From CAMDPA01 sp050186055 (GTDB lineage: Bacteria > Pseudomonadota > Alphaproteobacteria > Rhizobiales > Hyphomicrobiaceae), in assembly GCA_050186055.1 (NCBI GenBank), contig JBFWYV010000250.1, positions 1 to 7,508 of the forward strand: a stretch of DNA of 7,508 nucleotides, given 5' to 3'. Under the pieces are notes generated by a model. The model searched no databases. It worked only from the letters and a program-made list of their open reading frames with translations, and was not told where the DNA came from. Of this stretch, positions 1 to 5,160 are shown one piece after another; the stretch's first letter is position 1, and every line of letters begins with the position of its first letter. A program made the translations under genes and the position numbers.

Positions 1-363
1 CGCCGCTGCATCGATGCCCAGGATCCGGCCGATGGCTTCGTCGCCGAAATTCTCCAATGAGCTGAGCAGAAACGCCTGTCGCGCGAACTGCGGCAACTGC
101 GCAAGCCTGCGCAACATGTCCATCTCCGGCTCGATGGAAATGGAAATGGCTCGAATATGGTCGCCGACAGGACCGTTCCAGATTTGCGAGAACGCGCGAT
201 ACAGCAACTCGCGCTCCGTTTCCTCGCGACAACCGGCAAGACCCTTGAGCGACTTGACCGTCGCGAGCACCGCGACATCGCCCGCCCGCTGCGAGCCTGA
301 AAGCGCCCGCGCATAACGGCGCAGGAACGGCAAATGCTCATTGAGATGAAGAGGCTCGCCCAC
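1..363 (-). CDS. phyR: PhyR-like response regulator, N-terminal sigma-like part (partial)
   Basis: The gene runs off the left edge; 121 residues from the proposed start are visible. The N-terminal stretch HLPFLRRYARALSGSQRAGD and the later FARQAFLLSSLENF and GRILGID segments match the sigma-like domain of PhyR (sigma2-like, then sigma4-like helix-turn-helix). In the family a receiver domain follows; here it lies outside the window. Known role of the family: in the general stress response, phosphorylated PhyR binds the anti-sigma factor NepR through this domain and releases the ECF sigma factor EcfG. I chose the GTG at 363 because AAAGGA lies 9 nt upstream and because it leaves ten residues before LPFLRR, as in typical PhyR. 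An in-frame ATG at 396 would add 11 residues but has a poor ribosome site. No nepR or ecfG is seen on the divergent side, where many Alphaproteobacteria carry them, so this could be a PhyR paralogue. Confidence 0.85.
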   Translation of the reverse strand, partial: MGEPLHLNEHLPFLRRYARALSGSQRAGDVAVLATVKSLKGLAGCREETERELLYRAFSQIWNGPVGDHIRAISISIEPEMDMLRRLAQLPQFARQAFLLSSLENFGDEAIGRILGIDAAA

Positions 364-372
364 CTTGCCTGA

Positions 373-378
373 TCCTTT
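373..378 (-). promoter_or_regulatory. Ribosome binding site deciding the GTG start of phyR-like gene
   Basis: On the minus strand AAAGGA is followed by 9 nt and then GTG at 363. The competing ATG at 396 has only a weak AGG-like match upstream. This supports the shorter reading frame. Confidence 0.45.
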
Positions 379-517
379 GTTGAGACCGGCAGCCATTGGC
401 AGCAAAACCTATTCATAAGGACTTAACAGACAATTGCAGGCATTGGCGCAAATTCGGACCAGCGGCGTTGACCGGACCTGAGGGTTCCTGCCCTGTTGGC
501 GATTGTCCGGGAATTGG

Positions 518-538
518 ATCCTCGCACCTCCGGAGGAT
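518..538. repeat. Inverted repeat in the phyR / DUF1194 divergent region
   Basis: ATCCTC (518-523) and GAGGAT (533-538) form a perfect 6-bp dyad around a 9-nt centre. It overlaps the perfect 10-bp palindrome CCTCCGGAGG (527-536). It lies just upstream of the predicted promoter of the DUF1194 gene, so an operator is possible. Short GC-rich dyads also arise by chance. Confidence 0.35.
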
Positions 539-548
539 ACGCCACAAT

Positions 549-576
549 TTGAAACGGGATGCCGCCCCTATATTAT
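549..576 (+). promoter_or_regulatory. Predicted sigma-70-type promoter of the DUF1194 gene
   Basis: TTGAAA at 549-554 and TATTAT at 571-576 are separated by 16 bp, a near-consensus housekeeping promoter in an otherwise GC-rich stretch. Transcription would start near 583, giving a leader of about 45 nt before the ATG at 627. No GGAAC-N16/17-GTT element (EcfG type) was seen here, so control by the stress sigma factor is not indicated. Confidence 0.5.
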
Positions 577-626
577 GACTGTCTGTCGGGCGGCTGCGAA
601 GCTGCTCCAGCCGGGAGTAAAGGCGC

Positions 627-1448
627 ATGTCCGAAAACCCGCACGCAGGGGCAACACGGCGACAGGCGTTGCGCTGGCTGGCCACGGGGTCCATGGCAGG
701 CACGCTTCGGCCGTGGGGACAAACTGCTCTGGCCCAGACCAAACCCCCATCCGGGCGGACTCCGGACGAGCGCAAGTCTGCCCAGGATGTCGACCTTCAG
801 CTCCTTTTGGCGATCGATGCATCAGGCAGCGTCAACTGGACACGTTTCGGCCTCCAGAAACAGGGCTACGTCGATGCGTTTGCGGACCATCGCGTACTGG
901 ATGCGATCCGCTCCGGCCCGGTCGGCGCCATCGCTGTCATGATGTACCAATGGACTGGTCCATCGATGCAGGCCAACGTCGTTCCATGGACGCGCATCAA
1001 CGACGAAAATTCGATCATGGCGTTCTCGGCCGCCATCAAGGCCAGCGAGCGCAATCTGTTCGGCGGCGGAACGTCGGTGAGCGGAGCCATCGACTACGGC
1101 ACCACCCAGTTTCCAACAAGTCCGTTCAGCGGCGGCCGGCGCGTCATCGACGTTTCCGGCGACGGCTCCAACAATCGCGGCCGTGCTGCCGATGCAGCAC
1201 GTGACGATGCCGTCGCCAGGGGCATAAATATCAACGGACTGCCGATACTCGAAGTCGAACCCTATCTGGAGGAATATTACCGGGACAACGTGATCGGGGG
1301 CCCTGGCGCCTTTGTGGTCGCCGCAGCGACCTTCGCAGATTTCGGAACGGCAATACTGCGCAAGCTCATTCTGGAAATTGCCGGGCGGACACCGCAACAG
1401 GCCGGCTCACGCGGCGGCCGAAGGCACGTCCCTTACTCGTCCTTGTAA
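627..1448 (+). CDS. Tat-exported DUF1194 (von Willebrand factor A-like) protein
   Basis: The 273-residue protein begins with a twin-arginine signal: TRRQAL at 10-15, a moderately hydrophobic stretch, then ALA-Q at 34-37 as a likely cleavage site. It is therefore expected to be exported folded to the periplasm. The mature part is a vWA-like fold with a readable metal-ion-dependent adhesion site: DASGS at 64-68, Thr149 in GGGTS, and SGDG at 177-180. The C-terminal GGPGAFVVAA and LRKLILEI segments are typical of DUF1194. The biochemical role of the family is unknown; an intact metal site suggests metal-dependent protein binding. GGGAG at 613-617 lies 9 nt before the ATG and serves as ribosome site. 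The gene is divergent from the phyR-like gene. The last residues, from about 252 on, are Gly/Arg-rich and run into the 3' end of the converging sulfatase gene, with stop codons crossed by 16 bp. Confidence 0.88.
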   Translation: MSENPHAGATRRQALRWLATGSMAGTLRPWGQTALAQTKPPSGRTPDERKSAQDVDLQLLLAIDASGSVNWTRFGLQKQGYVDAFADHRVLDAIRSGPVGAIAVMMYQWTGPSMQANVVPWTRINDENSIMAFSAAIKASERNLFGGGTSVSGAIDYGTTQFPTSPFSGGRRVIDVSGDGSNNRGRAADAARDDAVARGININGLPILEVEPYLEEYYRDNVIGGPGAFVVAAATFADFGTAILRKLILEIAGRTPQQAGSRGGRRHVPYSSL

Positions 1449-3079
1449 TAGCCGCTCCACAGTTCGGCTGGAATGTCGCTCTCGTGCCAGACGCCCGGCA
1501 GAATGCCCCGACGCATCGATCGTCCCCGCAGAGCCTTGACTCCGGCGTCCGAGAGCACCGTACGCTGAGAAAGGCGCAAACCCCACTCGCACAACACCGC
1601 ATCGAGTCGGCTGCATTCCCCTGCAAATGCCGGGTTCGCTCCAAGATCGACCAGCTCCTGAGGATCTTGCTCCAGATCGAACAACATCGGCCTGAAGCCC
1701 AAGGCACGCACGTATTTCCAGCGCTTGTCCGCGACCATGAACAGCCGCGCCTCGCCCGGCCCGCGTCCGAGCTTCACCACGGTCGGCGACACCGAGTAGT
1801 CGTATTCGCTGATCACGTGCGTCCGCCACGATCGGGGCTGCTCGCCCCGCAGAAACGGCATCAGCGAGCGGCCTTCCAGACGATGGGACTGTGTGCTGGC
1901 ATCTCCGCCCATGGCTTCAATGAAAGTCGGCAGCAGATCGATGGCCTCGACGAGATCATCACACGTCCGGCCGCGCGCCGCATCGCTCTCCGGCGACGGG
2001 TCGCACACGATCAACGGAACCTTCACCGAGCAATCATGGAACATGTCCTTGTCGCCCATCCAGTGATCGCCGAGATAATCGCCGTGGTCCGATGTGAACA
2101 CGATCAGCGTCGTATCCAGCAGTCCGCGCTCGCGCATCGCTCCGAACAGCCGCCCGAGTTGATCGTCGATCTGCTTGATCAGGCCCATGTAGACCGGGAT
2201 CACCTCGCGTCTCACCTCGTCGCGCGCCATCGACCGGCCGAACGGCCGCTCCATGAACCCGGCGTGGACGGGATGCGTATCCTGCCGTTCTGCGTCCGAG
2301 CGAACAGCCGGCAGGACATGCTCCGGCCCGAACATGGAATTGTAGGGCGCCGGCGCGATATAGGGCCAATGCGGCTTGATGTAGGAGAGATGGAGACACC
2401 AGGGTGCATCGCCGGCCTCGGTCATGAAATCGATGGCGCGGCCCGTCATATAGGGCGTCTCGGAATCCTCCTCCTTCACCCGCGCCGGCTTGCCGGCATT
2501 GTGCATGGCCCAGCCGGACGCCAGCCTGTTGTCCTCCCCCTGCGCCGAGTTGGCCCAGTCATGCCACTGGTTGTCGCCCCCGTAGCCCTTGGCGGCAAGC
2601 CACGTATTGTAGCGCGGCGTCTCAGGATCATATCGGCCGTCTGGTCCCACTGCATGCAAGCCATCATCCCGCTCATAGGGCTCGAAGCCGCATTGGGACA
2701 GGAGAACCCCGATCACCGAGGCGGGATCGACGCCAAGCCGTTCCATCCCTTCCTTGTCGGCCTTCATGTGCGTTTTGCCGACAAGCGCCGTGCGCATCCC
2801 CAGCGGCCGCAGATAGTCTCCGATCGTCAGCTCGCCGACGCGCAGCGGAAAGCCATTCCACGCCGCACCATGCGATTGCACATACCGTCCGGTGTAAGTG
2901 GACATGCGCGACGCGCCGCAGACCGGACTCTGCACGTATGCCCGCGTGAATCGAACGCCGCGCGCCGCCAGCGCATCGATGTTCGGCGTTTGGAGATAAG
3001 GGTGCCCGGCGCACGACAAGTAGTCGAAGCGCAACTGATCGCACATGATGAAAAGGATATTCTTGGCGTGCCGTGTCAT
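1433..3079 (-). CDS. Formylglycine-dependent sulfatase / phosphonate monoester hydrolase-family enzyme
   Basis: The 548-residue protein belongs to the alkaline phosphatase superfamily, sulfatase branch. Visible features: KNILFIMCDQLRFDY at the N-terminus with metal ligand Asp14; CGASRMSTYTGR at 54-65, the sulfatase signature in which Cys54 would be oxidised to formylglycine; GKTHM with Lys102 and His104; IKPHWPY with Lys235 and His237; and TSDHGDYLGDH at 329-339 carrying the metal ligands Asp331 and His332. All catalytic elements are present, so it should hydrolyse sulfate or phosphate/phosphonate esters; the substrate cannot be read from sequence. No signal peptide is visible, which implies a cytoplasmic enzyme. 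The open frame extends to an ATG at 3235, but those 52 extra residues do not resemble the family, so I start at 3079. Its ribosome site is weak; a TTG two codons earlier (3085) with GCAGG 6 nt upstream is an alternative. No maturation enzyme is nearby. The 213 bp upstream hold no other gene. Confidence 0.9.
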   Translation of the reverse strand: MTRHAKNILFIMCDQLRFDYLSCAGHPYLQTPNIDALAARGVRFTRAYVQSPVCGASRMSTYTGRYVQSHGAAWNGFPLRVGELTIGDYLRPLGMRTALVGKTHMKADKEGMERLGVDPASVIGVLLSQCGFEPYERDDGLHAVGPDGRYDPETPRYNTWLAAKGYGGDNQWHDWANSAQGEDNRLASGWAMHNAGKPARVKEEDSETPYMTGRAIDFMTEAGDAPWCLHLSYIKPHWPYIAPAPYNSMFGPEHVLPAVRSDAERQDTHPVHAGFMERPFGRSMARDEVRREVIPVYMGLIKQIDDQLGRLFGAMRERGLLDTTLIVFTSDHGDYLGDHWMGDKDMFHDCSVKVPLIVCDPSPESDAARGRTCDDLVEAIDLLPTFIEAMGGDASTQSHRLEGRSLMPFLRGEQPRSWRTHVISEYDYSVSPTVVKLGRGPGEARLFMVADKRWKYVRALGFRPMLFDLEQDPQELVDLGANPAFAGECSRLDAVLCEWGLRLSQRTVLSDAGVKALRGRSMRRGILPGVWHESDIPAELWSGYYKDE

Positions 3080-3292
3080 TTCCAAATGGCACCTGCCGGC
3101 TTGAATTTTCTCGCCCCGTCGTCGCCCGCGCACAAGCGAAGTTCCGCGGCACACGGCCATGACATGCCATCCGAACACGGGCGGCATGGCCCACGCAAGC
3201 ATTGTCGCCGCGGATAAGAATTGAGGCGCTGCCATTGTGAATGGCTCGCGCCTCGGTCTGTCGGCATCCGCCTCACGGCGTCACACGCCGGC

Positions 3293-3613
3293 TTACTTCG
3301 CCAGCTCTTCCAGCTTGCCGAACTTCTCCGCCAGCAGATAGTAGAACGTAACGCGCTGCTTGTTCTTATCGTCCTTCATCTTCTCGCAGACGTCCTTCAT
3401 CGCAGCATCGAGCGTGCCGTCTTCTCCCGCCACCGCCAGCTTCTTCTTGAGCCAGCTATCGCGCACGCGAGAGAGCTCCTCCTTGGATGAGCACGAGACC
3501 AGTGAGGCGTCCGCGCTCTTGAGTGCTATCCCGAGGTGTTTGACGATGCCGGCCACAGCCTTCTCGTTCGGGCTGGCAACATACCTCTTGAGATCGGTCG
3601 AGTAGTCGGTCAT
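3293..3613 (-). CDS. DUF2853 family small protein
   Basis: This is a 106-residue soluble, lysine-rich, mostly helical protein. The segments IVKHLGIAL (23-31), ASLVS (36-40), ELSRVRDSWLKKKL (46-59) and RVTFYYLLAEKFGKL (87-101) match the DUF2853 pattern across its full length. The family is widespread in Proteobacteria and has no assigned function. The frame stays open 16 codons further upstream, but GGAG at 3620-3623 sits 6 nt before the ATG at 3613 and family members begin with M-(S/T)-D-Y, so this start is favoured. The sulfatase gene lies 213 bp downstream on the same strand. The upstream side is a dyad-rich divergent region shared with the xdhC-like gene, which may hold its control sites. 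Confidence 0.85.
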   Translation of the reverse strand: MTDYSTDLKRYVASPNEKAVAGIVKHLGIALKSADASLVSCSSKEELSRVRDSWLKKKLAVAGEDGTLDAAMKDVCEKMKDDKNKQRVTFYYLLAEKFGKLEELAK

Positions 3614-3678
3614 GGGCATCTCCGTTCCGTCCATGAGTGAGGCACATCGAACAGCGCACACGGAGCGCGCCGGTCGTT

Positions 3679-3717
3679 ATCGGCCGATCATGCGGCCTTC
3701 GCATGACCTACCATGCG
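3679..3717. repeat. Palindrome plus CATGCG triple array, candidate operator
   Basis: The perfect palindrome ATCGGCCGAT (3679-3688) abuts CATGCG (3689-3694), which is followed by 5 nt, CGCATG (3700-3705), 6 nt and CATGCG (3712-3717). The three half-sites alternate in orientation, with centres 11 and 12 bp apart, about one helical turn. This is the geometry of a multi-dimer regulator site or of a hairpin with a 6-bp stem and 5-nt loop. It lies 66-104 bp upstream of the DUF2853 start. Confidence 0.45.
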
Positions 3718-3745
3718 AATAATGCCCTTGTCACACGCACTTAGA

Positions 3746-3757
3746 CCAGCGCGCTGG
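3746..3757. repeat. 12-bp perfect palindrome, candidate operator
   Basis: CCAGCGCGCTGG is a perfect palindrome in the middle of the divergent region. One or two such 12-mers are expected by chance in a window this size, so its position is the main argument for it. Confidence 0.3.
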
Positions 3758-3791
3758 AGTTGCAGAGGCCCCTAAACCAAGCGTTGCGGAC

Positions 3792-3821
3792 GTGCCGGCC
3801 CGTCCCCGTCAGCCCCGGCAC
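3792..3821. repeat. 7-bp inverted repeat next to the xdhC promoter
   Basis: GTGCCGG (3792-3798) and CCGGCAC (3815-3821) are exact complements around 16 nt. The right arm directly abuts the predicted -35 hexamer at 3822, where a bound repressor or activator would contact RNA polymerase. Confidence 0.35.
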
Positions 3822-3852
3822 TTGCCGGACACCCTCGACGACATGCTATGAT
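3822..3852 (+). promoter_or_regulatory. Predicted promoter of the xdhC-like gene
   Basis: TTGCCG (3822-3827) and TATGAT (3847-3852) fit -35 and -10 elements. The -10 is of the extended form, TG-C-TATGAT. The 19-bp spacer is longer than optimal, which the extended -10 can offset. Transcription would start near 3859, leaving a leader of about 115 nt before the ATG at 3974. Confidence 0.4.
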
Positions 3853-3961
3853 TTATGGAGCATGAACTCAGACGCCGATGCCGACCCTGCCGCCCGCACC
3901 AGGATGCCCGGCGGCCGCCTCTCGATCGGCGCACCCCGCAACGCTTGGCGACACGCAAGCC

Positions 3962-3967
3962 AGGAGG
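3962..3967 (+). promoter_or_regulatory. Strong ribosome binding site deciding the xdhC start
   Basis: AGGAGG is followed by 6 nt and the ATG at 3974. The frame is open from an ATG at 3878, but that start has no comparable site, and the extra 32 residues are Pro/Ala-rich and unlike the family. Confidence 0.8.
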
Positions 3968-3973
3968 AACCCG

Positions 3974-5014
3974 ATGCAAACTGCCACTGATACTGCAAAG
4001 ACGTCAGCCACCCACGATGTACTGAGCTCGGCCCGCGGCTGGGTCGCCCGCGACGGCAAGGTTGCGCTTGCCACCGTCGTGGATACCTGGGGCTCGGCCC
4101 CCGTGCCGGTCGGCGGGCAAATGGCCATCGCCGCCGATGGCAGCTTCGAGGGATCGGTTTCCGGCGGCTGCATCGAGGGCGAGGTGCTGACCGAAGCCGA
4201 GGAAATTCTCGAAAGCGGCAAGCCCGGCACGCTCGAGTTCGGCATTGCAGATGAGACCGCGTGGAGCGTCGGGCTTCCCTGCGGCGGCCGCATCAAGGTG
4301 TTCGTCGAGCGGCTGGAAAAGGACAAAGGCGGCCTGGCGCTGCTCGATAAGGCCGTCGCTGCCCGCAAGGACCGTAAGGGACTGGTGCTGCGCACACGGC
4401 TGGAGGACGGCCGCCGGCAGGTGTTCGAGCGCGGCGACAAGAACCTTCCAACCGATGTCTCGGCTCGCTTCTGGACGGGTCAAAGCAATCTGGAAGCGAC
4501 GCCAGAAGGTGACGTATTCGTGCATGCCTTGGTGCCTCCGGCCAGAATCCTGGCCATCGGCGCCACGCACATCACCCAGCTGCTCAGCCAGATCGCCCGG
4601 ATCGCCGGCTACGAGATCATCGTCATCGACCCGCGCACGGCCTTTGCGGCCCCGGAACGCTTCCCGGACATCACCGTCGTACCGGAATGGCCGCAGGACG
4701 CTCTCCCGCGCCTCGGCCTCGACAACTACACCGCGCTCGCGGTCCTCGCCCACGTGCAGCACATCGACGACGAAGCCCTGAAAGCGGCGCTGCGCTCCGA
4801 GTGCCTTTACATCGGCGCCCTGGGATCCTCGCGCAATCACGCCAAGCGCCGGGAACGCCTGAAGGAAGCCGGCTTCACCGACGCCGAACTGGCCCGTATC
4901 AAGGCCCCGATCGGCATCGACATCAGCGCCCAGGCCCCGGCCGAGATCGCCGTATCGGTGATGGCGGAGATCATCAGGGCGGTCCGCTCGCCCAAGGCAC
5001 CCAAAGCCGCCTGA
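3974..5014 (+). CDS. XdhC family protein (molybdenum hydroxylase maturation factor)
   Basis: The 346-residue protein has the two-part architecture of the XdhC/CoxI family. The N-terminal domain (about 17-110) carries TWGSAPVPVG (39-48), SGGCIEGEV (63-71) and GLPCGGRIKVF (100-110). The C-terminal Rossmann-like domain (about 190-337) begins ARILAIGATHI, continues IVIDPRTAF and YIGALGSSRNHAKRRERL, and ends with PIGIDISAQAPAEIAVS. Family members bind molybdenum cofactor, help insert the sulfurated form into xanthine dehydrogenase or CO dehydrogenase-type enzymes, and act in the cytoplasm. No target hydroxylase or MobA-like cytidylyltransferase lies in the window, so the client is unknown. The conserved THD after the second strand of the Rossmann half reads AHV here (LAHVQHIDDEAL), so a residue usually acidic is lost. 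lgt follows 146 bp downstream on the same strand. A strong AGGAGG fixes the start. Confidence 0.92.
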   Translation: MQTATDTAKTSATHDVLSSARGWVARDGKVALATVVDTWGSAPVPVGGQMAIAADGSFEGSVSGGCIEGEVLTEAEEILESGKPGTLEFGIADETAWSVGLPCGGRIKVFVERLEKDKGGLALLDKAVAARKDRKGLVLRTRLEDGRRQVFERGDKNLPTDVSARFWTGQSNLEATPEGDVFVHALVPPARILAIGATHITQLLSQIARIAGYEIIVIDPRTAFAAPERFPDITVVPEWPQDALPRLGLDNYTALAVLAHVQHIDDEALKAALRSECLYIGALGSSRNHAKRRERLKEAGFTDAELARIKAPIGIDISAQAPAEIAVSVMAEIIRAVRSPKAPKAA

Positions 5015-5067
5015 GGCAAGGCGCGTTGTCCCGATACCACAGGCGCGGCGCAAGGTAGCGGCACTGC

Positions 5068-5107
5068 ACCGCAAGCGCCGTGCCTTCGCCAGGCTGGGGC
5101 TTGCGGT
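5068..5107. repeat. 9-bp perfect inverted repeat after xdhC
   Basis: ACCGCAAGC (5068-5076) and GCTTGCGGT (5099-5107) pair perfectly across 22 nt. After a one-base bulge two further C-G pairs can form, and a small GCC/GGC helix can close a 7-nt loop inside. It lies 53 nt after the xdhC stop, where a terminator or 3'-end hairpin would be. No T-rich tract follows, so a classical intrinsic terminator is not supported. Confidence 0.45.
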
Positions 5108-5109
5108 CA

Positions 5110-5153
5110 CCTTCGGCAATGTGAGATGAGCCCTCGGGGTTCTTCACCGAAGG
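5110..5153 (+). promoter_or_regulatory. Potential lgt leader hairpin covering its ribosome binding site
   Basis: CCTTCGG (5110-5116) is the exact complement of CCGAAGG (5147-5153), and the right arm contains GAAGG (5149-5153), the only good Shine-Dalgarno match before the lgt ATG at 5161 (7-nt spacing). Inside the 30-nt loop, 5128-5133 can pair with 5137-5142 (one G-U pair) around a 3-nt loop, which would bring the arms together. If it forms, the hairpin would hide the ribosome site. The pairing is seen in sequence; the regulatory role is inferred. Confidence 0.4.
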
Positions 5154-5160
5154 CGCTGAC

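Larger units (their letters stand above)
3614..3973. other. 360-bp divergent intergenic region with clustered dyads
   Basis: No convincing gene lies between the DUF2853 and XdhC starts. The region holds a palindrome ATCGGCCGAT (3679-3688), a triple CATGCG array (3689-3717), the palindrome CCAGCGCGCTGG (3746-3757), a 7-bp inverted repeat (3792-3821) and a probable rightward promoter (3822-3852). A 42-codon reading frame from an ATG at 3862 to a TGA ending at 3990 overlaps the XdhC start by 17 nt in another frame. It has no family resemblance and is not called as a gene. Confidence 0.6.

Noticed and set aside
396..578. 60-codon plus-strand frame considered as nepR
   Set aside because: It has NepR-like length but lacks the conserved NepR core, and no ribosome site precedes it.
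397..626. EcfG-type (general stress) promoter near phyR
   Set aside because: The only GGAAC-like sequence on the minus strand (GTTCC at 484-488) has no GTT-type -10 element at the required 16-17 nt.
503..1204. Overlapping frames on both strands across the DUF1194 gene
   Set aside because: Arg/Pro-rich compositions without motifs. The DUF1194 frame alone has a signal peptide, a metal site and a ribosome site.
1484..3217. 577-codon plus-strand open frame opposite the sulfatase
   Set aside because: It mirrors the sulfatase gene, is Arg/His-rich and without family motifs. Long antisense frames are common in GC-rich coding DNA.
3276..3290. CGGCG-TCACA-CGCCG hairpin just after the DUF2853 stop as a terminator
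   Set aside because: Only five base pairs and no T-rich tract on the relevant strand; could be chance in GC-rich DNA.
3878..3973. N-terminal 32-residue extension of XdhC
   Set aside because: Pro/Ala-rich, unlike the family, and lacks a ribosome site, whereas AGGAGG directly precedes the ATG at 3974.
4004..5119. 371-codon minus-strand open frame opposite xdhC
   Set aside because: Shadow of the XdhC gene; Arg/Ala/Gly-rich with no motifs, while the other strand shows a complete family signature.
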